DNA of 64,000 nucleotides from Agrobacterium vaccinii (lineage in GTDB: Bacteria; Pseudomonadota; Alphaproteobacteria; Rhizobiales; Rhizobiaceae). Under the pieces are notes generated by a model. It ran no database searches. It was not told the DNA's origin and was given only the letters and a program-made list of their open reading frames with translations. The DNA is taken from the NCBI RefSeq assembly GCF_021310995.1, contig NZ_CP054151.1:310001-374000 (forward strand), written 5' to 3'. A program made the translations under genes and the position numbers. This document shows positions 41,895-50,497 of this stretch, piece by piece. The first letter of the stretch is position 1. Every line of letters starts with the position of its first letter.

Positions 41895-44057
41895 CTAGTC
41901 TCGCTCAAGAAGAAAATAGGTCGTCGGACCGCTCGGCGCATCATTGGTCAATGTGACAGTGCCACCTCCTGTCGCCAAGACGACAGGTGGATAAACACGA
42001 CCGTCGAGCCCTACCGGAGATATCCTAAGCGCGCTGTCATCACGGAATTTCATGCCGAGCTCCATACGCCGGAGCATGACGGGCAGACGCCCGAAGTCTT
42101 CAATGACCCTCTGCTCATCGTCGCGAAACTTCATGTCCGAGTTACGCGCATCCGATGCCATGATGAGCAGCTGCCGCTTGCTTTGAGACAACGGCGCCCC
42201 ATCAAGAGACGATATTGCGAGCAATCCCCGCGTACTTGCTGTGGTTACACGGAGGGAGCCGAGGTTCACCGCTTCGTCTATATTCTCAAAGGTCAGCGCT
42301 TCTGTCAGCGGCGTGCGGAGGGCGAGCATTTTGGCAGGTGCATCGAGTTCCAGCTCCCCCGTCGTGCTCACCACCTCGCCGCGGTCCAGATAATAGGGCT
42401 TGGACGGATCGACCTTGCCCTGTTGCAAGAGTTTCGCGACGATGGCCATGGGCGTCTGGCCGTCTCGCTCGGGTGGCACTGCGATCAGCCTGTTATCTGC
42501 CTTTGCCATCTGCTGAAGCCCGATGCTCCCGAGCAAACCGAGGCGAGTCAGGATTTCCGGTTCCATGTCATTGATGCCCTGCGTCGGCATTTCCTGATCC
42601 TTGACCAGAAACGGAATAGTCAGGGATGACGCCTTGGCATCTCCGCGACGAAATACCAACGCCGCAAGCGTCTCTCCGGCGCGCGCGACCGGATCAAGCG
42701 CTATGGCATAGGGCAGCATCTGCTTTTTGTGCGGAAAATCCTCACCGTAGGAGAGAATAATGGGGCCGTGCGCATGTCTGCACAGCACATCCCAATCTTG
42801 CAGGGCAGCAAAGGCGGGAGCTGCCAGACCGGTCTCATATCGGTATGGGCTCCAGAAAAGATGATCGTACTCCGTCACGAGAAACGGTCGCCCAAGCCAG
42901 CGCGCGGCGCCTATGGTACGCAGGTAAAGAAGGCCGTCCTCAAGCGAGCTCTTGCCCTGAATGCTGGTGCCGGGCGCGTAGGAGTCCACCCAGTCCTGAT
43001 AGGTGTTTATCGCCACCGCATCTTGGATGCTTCGGCTCATACCTGTCTGGATCGTGGGCCAGTTATTGTAAGGCAGCACGATGCCACGAAAACCGAGTTT
43101 AATCAGAGCGCTGGTCATCTTCCGCGTGGCGGACTGCTCCAAGTCGGTAAAGAAGGATTGCACATCACGCATGCGCTCGCTGCGTTCATAACGGTTTGTC
43201 GGCAACGCGATGGAGCGGTCCGAAAGCTGACCTTCCTTCACCCAGTTGCCCCAACGCTCCGCAAGGGCGGCGTCGGTGCCGTATTTCGTGACGAGCCAGT
43301 CGTTGAACAGGGGTTTGAGGCGCGGCGAAAAAACGCTGCCACGAACACTTTCCTGCATCATGGAATCGAATTCGAGGCCGTTCTCATTGAACGGCACGAT
43401 GGCCACCAACGCCGGATCATGGATTGGTGCCACTCCCGTATAGGGATTCACCCTTGCTAGAAACAGCTGCTGGAATTTCAGCCAATGGGCAAAATCGTTC
43501 TCATCGATTTGCGCGCCTAGCTTCAAATCACCCTTGACCTCCCAGCGGTCGTCAAACCCGCCAAGAGCGCCACGCGATGAACTCAGGCCATCCATCATCC
43601 AGTAGATGCCGTTACGTTTCAAAGCCGCCATCAAATAGTGGATGCGGTCCAGAACCTCCGGGTTGAAGTCGAAATCCTCCGAGCGCCCCGCCATAAGCGC
43701 CGCATCAACGTAATGAAACCGGGCGATATTGTAGCCGTGCCGTTTCAATTGCAGGGCATAGCGGTCTGCAGCCGTATGATCAGGGAAGCCACCGGACGCC
43801 GGGCTCCACGCAAGCGAAGCGCAGAGGAAACGTTGGGGACTGTCGGCGTCACCCGTCTTCGCAAGTTTGCCGGATGGCGTGATGGCAATTCGCTGTGCTT
43901 CATCGATCGGCGCGCCCGGAAACATGCCGGAGAAGTCCAGCGGACTACCAGCCTCGACCTCCAGTGACTGCTCTCTGACCGCAAGCCACTCTTCTGCCGC
44001 CCCCGCATTGGTGGGGATCAGTTGGAGGAGCAAAAGGATGATCAGCGCGCGTTTCAT
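41895..44057 (-). CDS. Secreted GH-A-clan glycosidase-like protein
   Basis: The 720-residue protein has a signal peptide ending in NAGA, then a TIM-barrel domain (about 75-430). Asn224-Glu225 in VPFNENGLEF and Glu396 in FLVTEYDHL fit the acid/base and nucleophile of clan GH-A glycosidases; HYVDAA and MMDGLSSSRGAL also fit. The last 280 residues are beta-rich. It overlaps the GT2 gene by 4 bp. It probably cleaves the polysaccharide made here, in processing, release or clean-up. The exact GH family cannot be told by eye. Confidence 0.82.
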   Translation of the reverse strand: MKRALIILLLLQLIPTNAGAAEEWLAVREQSLEVEAGSPLDFSGMFPGAPIDEAQRIAITPSGKLAKTGDADSPQRFLCASLAWSPASGGFPDHTAADRYALQLKRHGYNIARFHYVDAALMAGRSEDFDFNPEVLDRIHYLMAALKRNGIYWMMDGLSSSRGALGGFDDRWEVKGDLKLGAQIDENDFAHWLKFQQLFLARVNPYTGVAPIHDPALVAIVPFNENGLEFDSMMQESVRGSVFSPRLKPLFNDWLVTKYGTDAALAERWGNWVKEGQLSDRSIALPTNRYERSERMRDVQSFFTDLEQSATRKMTSALIKLGFRGIVLPYNNWPTIQTGMSRSIQDAVAINTYQDWVDSYAPGTSIQGKSSLEDGLLYLRTIGAARWLGRPFLVTEYDHLFWSPYRYETGLAAPAFAALQDWDVLCRHAHGPIILSYGEDFPHKKQMLPYAIALDPVARAGETLAALVFRRGDAKASSLTIPFLVKDQEMPTQGINDMEPEILTRLGLLGSIGLQQMAKADNRLIAVPPERDGQTPMAIVAKLLQQGKVDPSKPYYLDRGEVVSTTGELELDAPAKMLALRTPLTEALTFENIDEAVNLGSLRVTTASTRGLLAISSLDGAPLSQSKRQLLIMASDARNSDMKFRDDEQRVIEDFGRLPVMLRRMELGMKFRDDSALRISPVGLDGRVYPPVVLATGGGTVTLTNDAPSGPTTYFLLERD

Positions 44058-45076
44058 GGAGATTTCAGAAGTTTGCTTTCGATCCAGTCACCCGGCCGCC
44101 TTCGCGGCGAAAAAAAGCCGAGCGGCAGTGCTGCGGCGTGGAAACACCATGCAACGACAGCATAAAGACCCAGTGACAGACTTTTTTGCTTGATGCTCAT
44201 GAGGAGCACCGGCAACAAAAACACGACGAGGCCGATGAGAAGAACTGAGGGATGGAACATTCCGTATATTAGGCAGACCAACAGCACCGCCCACCAGACG
44301 TAGACACCGCACCAGAGCCGCACTTCGGATAGCTCGCTGGTCAACGCACCGAGACGCTGCTGTTCTGTGCCGGCTCGCAACAGCTCCCCCACGCCACGCA
44401 GATATTTCGAAGACCAGCGCCGGGTCAGCAGCACGTAGGAATTGATGCTGTGCCCGAAGTGATCGACAAACCGTCGGTCCAGACGGTACAGCGTCCAGCC
44501 GCGAATTCGCAGGCGCTGGCCGAGATCGAATTCTTCGTATCCGTGTAGATTGCGATCGGAAAAATAGCCCGCTTCTTCGATGGCGGAACGACGATACACA
44601 CCACCGCCATTCAGACGATCCAGAACGCCGCTTCGGTTCTCGGGCGCATTGCGTTGAACCCGCCGTGTGAATTCGAGGTTATCCAGATTGACCTCATTGA
44701 CATGGCCGCTGACACCGGCAACGCCGGGATTTGCATCGAGATAGGTGAGCGCAGCGGGCAAAAAGTCGGCGTCCAGCAGCATGTCTCCATCCATCAGACA
44801 GATGAATTCGCCCTTGCTGTATTGATAGCCGAGCTGCGGACCAAGCCCACAACTGGCCTTCGCGGGTGCCTCGATCTGGGCGACGGTAACGGGATAACGT
44901 GCGGCGATTTCCACAGTGCGATCGCGCGAACCGCTGTCGGCAACGATAATCTCGCCGTCGATATCTGCGAGAGCCTTGATCACGCTTTCGATTGCAGCGC
45001 CGATCCGCTTTTCTTCGTTCAGCGTTTTAAGAATGACCGATATCTTCAAAGCTGCATCCGAACTGATTGCCATCAA
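44054..45076 (-). CDS. Glycosyltransferase family 2 (membrane-anchored)
   Basis: The 340-residue protein has the GT-A opening ISVILKTLNEEKRIGAAIES, the DSGSRD loop, the DGDMLLD metal motif and C-terminal hydrophobic segments (about 245-320) that anchor it in the inner membrane. It would transfer a sugar from a nucleotide donor to a lipid-linked acceptor. Translation starts at a doubled ATG (45076 or 45073). It is co-translated with the secreted glycosidase and marks the right end of the polysaccharide locus. Confidence 0.9.
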   Translation of the reverse strand: MMAISSDAALKISVILKTLNEEKRIGAAIESVIKALADIDGEIIVADSGSRDRTVEIAARYPVTVAQIEAPAKASCGLGPQLGYQYSKGEFICLMDGDMLLDADFLPAALTYLDANPGVAGVSGHVNEVNLDNLEFTRRVQRNAPENRSGVLDRLNGGGVYRRSAIEEAGYFSDRNLHGYEEFDLGQRLRIRGWTLYRLDRRFVDHFGHSINSYVLLTRRWSSKYLRGVGELLRAGTEQQRLGALTSELSEVRLWCGVYVWWAVLLVCLIYGMFHPSVLLIGLVVFLLPVLLMSIKQKSLSLGLYAVVAWCFHAAALPLGFFSPRRRPGDWIESKLLKSP

Positions 45077-45137
45077 TCGCAGAATACACGCAACTGCAGA
45101 AACGTGTATACCATTTTTCTAAAATGCTTAACGCAGA

Positions 45138-45161
45138 GCGCGTCCATTTTCACGAACGCGC
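45138..45161 (-). terminator. Weak hairpin between SulP and GT2 genes
   Basis: A 6-bp stem GCGCGT/ACGCGC (45138-45143 and 45156-45161) lies 20 bp past the SulP stop, without a T-tract. It may be a weak terminator. The rest of this 104-bp gap shows nothing else. Confidence 0.3.
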
Positions 45162-45180
45162 CCTTGACGTGCAATACTTA

Positions 45181-46647
45181 CTAAAGGTCTTTCAAGCTAC
45201 CGCCACTCCCAAGGCTTTCGATCAGCGTTGCACTGGCTTCGTTGACCCCGACCACAGTGACCGAGATATCGTGTTTTTCGTAACGGTCCACGACCTTTTC
45301 CAGCGCGGCAACGGCGGTGATATCCCAGAAATGTGCGTGGGAGATATCGATGAGAACCGACATACCGGTTGCATCCTCTATATCGAAAGCATCGACGAAG
45401 ACATCGGCTGAAGCAAAGAAAACCTGACCTGACACCTGATAGGTCAAGCGGTTAAAAGCAACGTCTCTTTCGGTTTTGACCTGCAACAGCCTTGCGACCT
45501 TGAAGGTGAAGAAGACGCCACTGAGAAGGACCCCGACCGTAACGCCCAATGCAAGATTTGAGCTGAAAACGGTGACGACAACGGTCACCAGCATGACGAC
45601 GCTGGACATTTTGGGATGAACGACGAGCGTCTTGACCGATGACCAGTCGAATGTGTCGATGGACACCATGACCATGATGGCCACAAGGGCTGCGACCGGC
45701 ACCTGTGAAACCCAGGGCTTCAGCAGAACCATCAGCACCAGCAGGAACGCGCCAGCAAACAGCGTCGATAGCCTGCCACGCCCGCCATATTTCACGTTGC
45801 TGACGGTCTGACCGATCATGCCGCACCCGGCAATGCCGCCAAAAAGGCTGGCGGCCGTGTTGGCGATGCCGAGGCCGGTGCATTCCCGGTTTTTCGAACT
45901 GGGCGTGCCGGTCAGATCGTCAACAACGCTCGCCGTCATCATGGATTCGAGCAGTCCGACCATGGCAATGGCAAGGGCTGGACCGGCGATGATCTTGAGC
46001 GTGTCGAGCGTCAGCGGAACGGCGGGCCAGCTGAAGATAGGCAGGGAATCCGGCAGTTTGCCAAGGTCGGCAATGGTCATCACCGGAAGCTGCAAAGAGA
46101 TGGATACGGCACTTAGAACCAGAATGCAGATCAAAGGCGATGGCACCGTTTTCGTCACGCGCGGCGCCAAATAGATGATGGCGAGCCCGGCAGCAAGCAT
46201 GCCGTAGGCCAAGATATCACCATGCAGAATATGCGGAAGTTGCGCAGCGAAGATAAGGATCGCCAACGCATTGACGAAGCCGGTGCGAACCGACTTCGAC
46301 ACGAACCGCATCAGAACCCCAAGGCGCAGCAGTCCGAAGATGATTTGCAGCAGGCCTGCCAGCAGTCCGGCGGCGAACAGGTAAGGCAGCCCGTGCGCGT
46401 GGACCAGCGGCGCGGCGACCAGAGCCACAGAGCCCGCCGCCGCCGAGATCATGGCAGGACGACCACCGGTGAAAGCAATGACGATGCCGATGACGAAGGA
46501 TGCGAAAAGACCGACCTGTGGATCGACGCCCGCGACGAATGAAAACGCTATGACTTCCGGTATCAGCGCAAAGGTCGCGACCGCGCCGGCAAGCATTTCA
46601 CGTATGGGATTGGCGGACCAATCCCGGCGAATGAATGTAAGTTGCAT
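45181..46647 (-). CDS. SulP-family anion transporter with STAS domain
   Basis: The 488-residue protein has about ten to twelve hydrophobic segments with the SulP opening IREMLAGAVATFALIPEVIAFS, the central GLGIANTAASLFGGIAGCGMIGQ motif, and a C-terminal STAS domain (about 395-480; VLIDISHAHFWDITAVAALEKV). It moves sulfate, bicarbonate or another anion across the inner membrane. At under 500 residues it belongs to the short bacterial SulP forms. It is monocistronic; the promoter shares a 338-bp divergent region with the PAS gene. Confidence 0.92.
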   Translation of the reverse strand: MQLTFIRRDWSANPIREMLAGAVATFALIPEVIAFSFVAGVDPQVGLFASFVIGIVIAFTGGRPAMISAAAGSVALVAAPLVHAHGLPYLFAAGLLAGLLQIIFGLLRLGVLMRFVSKSVRTGFVNALAILIFAAQLPHILHGDILAYGMLAAGLAIIYLAPRVTKTVPSPLICILVLSAVSISLQLPVMTIADLGKLPDSLPIFSWPAVPLTLDTLKIIAGPALAIAMVGLLESMMTASVVDDLTGTPSSKNRECTGLGIANTAASLFGGIAGCGMIGQTVSNVKYGGRGRLSTLFAGAFLLVLMVLLKPWVSQVPVAALVAIMVMVSIDTFDWSSVKTLVVHPKMSSVVMLVTVVVTVFSSNLALGVTVGVLLSGVFFTFKVARLLQVKTERDVAFNRLTYQVSGQVFFASADVFVDAFDIEDATGMSVLIDISHAHFWDITAVAALEKVVDRYEKHDISVTVVGVNEASATLIESLGSGGSLKDL

Positions 46648-46853
46648 GATGTGATGTCTCGCAAAGCATACCGGAGCGCACTGTCGCGGTCTTAAAAAGG
46701 CATGCAGTTTTTGCGTTGTCTGGCGGATCGGCGGCCAGAAGAGCCACCCGGAATCTCACCGGGTCCGTGGTGAATAGGTCTTCAATATCGCATAAACGCG
46801 TCAATGCAAGCCAAAACCGAATGACCGGTAACGGACAGTTCTCGCCTCAGCCA

Positions 46854-46881
46854 TTGGAATAGTATCACCAGCCACTATACT
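46854..46881 (+). promoter_or_regulatory. Sigma-70-type promoter for the stand-alone PAS gene
   Basis: TTGGAA (46854-46859), 16 bases, then TATACT (46876-46881) is a good housekeeping promoter, about 100 bp upstream of the PAS start. The 338-bp gap holding it has no other gene I can support. Confidence 0.55.
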
Positions 46882-46900
46882 GACGTTGAGAGTCAACGTC
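46882..46900. promoter_or_regulatory. Operator-like inverted repeat at the PAS-gene transcription start
   Basis: GACGTTGA-GAG-TCAACGTC is a perfect 8-bp inverted repeat directly after the -10 element, so a bound protein would block transcription. The binding protein is not known. Confidence 0.55.
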
Positions 46901-46985
46901 GCAGACGTTTCCCTGATAAGGCAGTGTAGACGTGGTTCGGACCCGCGTTTTTGAACATGGGTACCATCCCCCCGGAGGAAATGCT

Positions 46986-47351
46986 TTGCTAGAGGTGGAC
47001 AATGTTGCCGATCAGATGGAAGCGGGAATTTACACATGGTCTGTTGCAGAAGACCTGCTCTATGCCGACACCGCAATCGCGGCCCTCTTCGGCCTTGACC
47101 CATCAAAGACAATTGGCGGACTGCCCCTTTCCAGCTACATCGAGCGCGTCCACCTTGAAGACCAGGGCCAGCTAGCCTCGCTGATCGCCAAAGCCGTTGA
47201 GGATGGTCAGCCTTACAACGCCGAATACCGAGTCAAAAACGCCCTGAACGAATACGAGCTTGTCATGGCCGTTGGTCGGTGCTTTCGAGATTCAACAGGC
47301 ACTCCAACGCTTTATTCCGGCATCGTTTATCCGGTTCAATCGCTTGACTGA
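46986..47351 (+). CDS. Stand-alone PAS-domain protein
   Basis: The 121-residue protein is one PAS fold (PAS_3 type): MEAGIYTWSVAEDLLYADTA, FGLDPSKTIGGLPLSSYIERVHLED and NAEYRVKNALNEYELVMAVGRCFRD. There is no output domain. The TTG at 46986 is chosen because GGAGG (46974-46978) is correctly placed; an ATG at 46981 is out of frame and meets a stop. It is convergent with the PAS-GGDEF gene. Single PAS proteins can serve as sensors that bind partner kinases or regulators. Confidence 0.8.
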   Translation: MLEVDNVADQMEAGIYTWSVAEDLLYADTAIAALFGLDPSKTIGGLPLSSYIERVHLEDQGQLASLIAKAVEDGQPYNAEYRVKNALNEYELVMAVGRCFRDSTGTPTLYSGIVYPVQSLD

Positions 47352-47363
47352 CAAACGCCGCTA

Positions 47364-48344
47364 TCAGCCAACATTTGCCAGCAGCATTGGCTCGCCGGGG
47401 CTTTCGAATGAACGGTCGAACCACGCCCAACTCCGCGCATCGCTTCGCTTCATGCGGTAGAGTGCCTGATCTGCGGCGTGGAGCAGCGTTCCCAGATCGC
47501 CGCCATGGTGCGGATAGAGACTTGCGCCAAGAGTTGCACCGACGGTGACTTTTTGGCCTTGGACCACGAAGGGTTCTGCGAAGGCATCGGCTATTCTCTG
47601 ACATATTTTCTCAGCCGCGGATTGATCGTCCAGATCGGTCAACAGAATGACGAACTCGTCGCCGCCCATTCTGACCAAGGTGTCATCGTAGCGAACGGAT
47701 TGACGAAGGCGCGTGGCGACCATCCTCAAAATTTCATCGCCCGCAGCATGACCAAAATAGTCGTTGATCGGCTTGAAATCATCGAGGTCGATCATCAGCA
47801 TCGCGATGGAGCTGTGTTGCGGAGATGCGGCGCGCACGTCCATTTCCGCATTCCAGCGTTCCTGTAGCATGCGTCTGTTACCAAGCCCGGTCAACGCATC
47901 TTCATAGGCAATGCGGCGCAGCGCGTTTTCGGCCATCTTCCGGTCGGACATATCCTCGAATGTCACGATACCCAGACCGAATTCGTGCATGACGATCCCA
48001 CGATGCAGCGCTGGTACGAGTTTACCGTTCGCATGCTTAACCTGAACCTCGAAGGGTTCGATCTCGGTCACACCGGTTTTTTCTCCAACCCGGCGCCCCT
48101 CCCATCGCTCACGCGCATTCAGCCGCCCTGCTTCATCGATATATGTCTCCTCGATCCATTGGTCGACGGTGTCGAAATGGCCGTTCTGATAGCCAAACGT
48201 CCTCGTGAACGCACGGTTGACGAAGCGCACCTTCCCCTCCGCCATAGTGGACCAGAAGAGTGGAACCGGCAGCGCATCCAGAATGATGAAAAGCTCGTTA
48301 TCCGTATGGCTGCCACTGACCATTCGCTCTAAGACGTGTTTCAT
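47364..48344 (-). CDS. PAS-GGDEF diguanylate cyclase
   Basis: The 326-residue cytoplasmic protein has an N-terminal PAS domain (about 15-135; FWSTMAEGKVRFVNRAFTRTFGY and IVTFEDMSDRK) and a GGDEF domain (about 145-315) that opens DALTGLGNRRML. The active site RMGGDEF is intact, with I-site RYDD five residues before it. It should make c-di-GMP in response to a PAS signal. Its promoter lies in the 65-bp gap after the EAL gene, or it is read through from there. Confidence 0.92.
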   Translation of the reverse strand: MKHVLERMVSGSHTDNELFIILDALPVPLFWSTMAEGKVRFVNRAFTRTFGYQNGHFDTVDQWIEETYIDEAGRLNARERWEGRRVGEKTGVTEIEPFEVQVKHANGKLVPALHRGIVMHEFGLGIVTFEDMSDRKMAENALRRIAYEDALTGLGNRRMLQERWNAEMDVRAASPQHSSIAMLMIDLDDFKPINDYFGHAAGDEILRMVATRLRQSVRYDDTLVRMGGDEFVILLTDLDDQSAAEKICQRIADAFAEPFVVQGQKVTVGATLGASLYPHHGGDLGTLLHAADQALYRMKRSDARSWAWFDRSFESPGEPMLLANVG

Positions 48345-48409
48345 CTCATCGCCCTTTTGTTAGGTGCAATCCGAAAGAATTCGCGAAAATGTGGATGTTT
48401 GGGGAGGGT

Positions 48410-50176
48410 TTACCCGGCCATCAAGACGGCGGGGTGCCTGCGCTCCACCAGCCAATCCAGCAGCGCACCGCTTCGGACCGGGCGCGACAGCCAGTAACCC
48501 TGGATTTCATCGCAACCCATGGCTTCCAGCAGATTTGCGACCTCCTGTGTCTCCACTCCTTCCGCGACGACGCGGTAGCCGAGGCTATGGGAGAGGTCGA
48601 TCATGGAGCGGACCAGCACCCGTTCGCGATTGCCGTTTTCCATGTCGGAGACGAAAGAGCGGTCAATCTTGACGACATCTGCCGGAAGCTTCTGGAGGTA
48701 GGCAAGGCTACTGTAGCCTGTCCCGAAATCATCGATCGCAAGCTTTACGCCAACCGCCTTGAGCTGATTGAGAAGGTCGAAAACACCGTCCGTCTCCTTC
48801 ATCATGACGGTTTCGGTCAACTCCAGCTCGATCTGATCCGGTTCAATGCCGAATGTCGCGAATTTCACCATCAGGCGCTCGAAGAAATCATGCTCTTCGA
48901 GGTCCAGCGCAGAAAGATTGAGAGACAGTTTGAAGACAATCCCTTCGCTGGCCCAAGCGGCAAGATTGGAGAGCGCTTCGTCCAGCACCCACTCCGTCAG
49001 TTCACGTCCCAGAGAGGAGGCCTCCACAACCGGAATGAACTCGACAGGCGAAAGCGGCCCGAGTACTGGATGATCCCACCGCAACAGGGCTTCTGCGCTG
49101 CAAATTTCACCCGTTGTGACATCTAGACGCGGCTGGAAGACGAGAGACAGTTGGTCTGGAGCGGTCAAAGCTGCGCGGAAATCCTGGAGAATTCTATAGT
49201 TACGTCTATGGCGCAAATCGGTTGCGGCGGAGAACATGCCGATCTTGTTCGGGCTCTGTCGCGCATCCTGCACAGCACTTTGCAACGATCTAATGATATC
49301 TTCCGGTGTCATGCCCTGCGGATCGAAGGCAACCATGCCGACAGACGGCGTCATCGAAATATGGGTTTCGCTGTTGCCTTCGATCTCACTCAGCATTGCC
49401 GCCAGCACCGGCGCGTAATCTTCGGCAGCAATCCGTTCCGGCGAAAAGAAAGCAAATTGCGTTGGCCCGACGTGATAGGCAGCACCGTTGGAACCGACGT
49501 GCTCGTTAAGCTTGGCGGAAACAGTCTGGATGACCGTATCGAGATAGGATGGACCAAGCACACGGGACAGGCGCTCGAACTGTTCGGTCTGGGCTAAGTC
49601 GAGCAGGCTGATGATACGTTCGCCCGTTTCCCCTCTCACGACGGCATCTGAAAGGTCGTTCATTAGCTGAAAGCGATTGGGCAGACCGCTCGACGGCTCG
49701 ATGCGGCCCAGCGCGTGCGTGAGTTCGATCTGGGCCATCACCATAGCCGCCAGATCGCAGAGCGTCGTCATTTCGGCTTCGGTCACGTCGCGCGGCTCGG
49801 TGCCGAGAACACAGAGTGCGCCGAGGCCAAAACCATCGGCAGTCAGCAACGGTGCACCGGCGTAAAACCGGATACCCGCGCAACCGAGGGTGCTGTCGAC
49901 GTAACATTCATCTTCTTGGAAATCGCGGATAACGAATGGCACCCTGCTTTCGGCCACATTGGCGCAAGGCGCCCTGTCGCGCGGTATTTCGTGGTGATCG
50001 ACACCGACCTTTGATTTAAACCATTGCCTGTTCGTATCGGTCAGCGAAACGGCTGCGATGGGTAGCCCGAAAATGCTGGCGGCGAGCCGTGTGATACGGT
50101 CAAAATTTTCACTGGGTAGAGTGTCGAGCAAACGCAGACTTCTAAGAGTTGAAAGGCGTGCAATTTCGTTCTGCAT
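48410..50176 (-). CDS. GAF-(degenerate GGDEF)-EAL phosphodiesterase
   Basis: The 588-residue protein has an N-terminal GAF domain (about 20-155), a GGDEF domain in which the motif is replaced by GPTQF, so it is not a cyclase, and a full EAL domain (about 330-580). The EAL catalytic set is intact: SAEALLRW, LELTETVMM, IDDFGTGYSSL with KIDRSF, and VAEGVETQE. It should break down c-di-GMP. ATG 50176 starts the GAF domain; the longer frame is unlikely. It is transcribed in the same direction as the PAS-GGDEF gene 65 bp downstream. Confidence 0.92.
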   Translation of the reverse strand: MQNEIARLSTLRSLRLLDTLPSENFDRITRLAASIFGLPIAAVSLTDTNRQWFKSKVGVDHHEIPRDRAPCANVAESRVPFVIRDFQEDECYVDSTLGCAGIRFYAGAPLLTADGFGLGALCVLGTEPRDVTEAEMTTLCDLAAMVMAQIELTHALGRIEPSSGLPNRFQLMNDLSDAVVRGETGERIISLLDLAQTEQFERLSRVLGPSYLDTVIQTVSAKLNEHVGSNGAAYHVGPTQFAFFSPERIAAEDYAPVLAAMLSEIEGNSETHISMTPSVGMVAFDPQGMTPEDIIRSLQSAVQDARQSPNKIGMFSAATDLRHRRNYRILQDFRAALTAPDQLSLVFQPRLDVTTGEICSAEALLRWDHPVLGPLSPVEFIPVVEASSLGRELTEWVLDEALSNLAAWASEGIVFKLSLNLSALDLEEHDFFERLMVKFATFGIEPDQIELELTETVMMKETDGVFDLLNQLKAVGVKLAIDDFGTGYSSLAYLQKLPADVVKIDRSFVSDMENGNRERVLVRSMIDLSHSLGYRVVAEGVETQEVANLLEAMGCDEIQGYWLSRPVRSGALLDWLVERRHPAVLMAG

Positions 50177-50358
50177 TATAAAAATCCGTGGCAACGCGCG
50201 CGCATGTCCATGCGCGGTCGCGGAACCCAAATAGGGGTTTGATTCATTTTCAATGCATCGTTGTCAACGGCTCGGCACCAGTCGAAGCTGGGGTGGGACG
50301 GACAATGGTGGGGGCTTCATGCCCGCTCTGTCTCAGGTTGCTTGTATGAAGTTCTATG

Positions 50359-50378
50359 CCATAATAATTGAATTATGG
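50359..50378. other. AT-rich inverted repeat in the EAL/paoC gap
   Basis: CCATAAT-N6-ATTATGG lies about 185 bp upstream of the EAL gene start, in a 321-bp gap without a supported gene. It is a possible operator site for the EAL promoter. Confidence 0.35.
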
Positions 50379-50455
50379 ATGAATCGTTCCTTGGCACCCG
50401 AAGACATGGTTAGGAAACGGTAATGGAATTTATAAAAATCTTGATGTCTAAAGTG

Positions 50456-50483
50456 GCCTGCTCCGTCAGGTGACGGAGCAGGC
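50456..50483 (-). terminator. Terminator after paoABC
   Basis: A perfect 13-bp inverted repeat GCCTGCTCCGTCA/TGACGGAGCAGGC (50456-50468 and 50471-50483) lies 15 bp past the paoC stop. The U-tract on the minus strand is weak (CACTTTAG). Confidence 0.75.
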
Positions 50484-50497
50484 GGTTTGAGCCTTCA

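Noticed and set aside
46598..46804. 68-codon minus-strand frame before the SulP gene
   Set aside because: It overlaps the SulP start in another frame, has no ribosome site and contains no recognisable fold.
50423..50473. 17-codon plus-strand frame beginning MEFIKILMSK with AGGAAA upstream
   Set aside because: It looks like a leader peptide but no plus-strand gene follows, and its end is the paoABC terminator.
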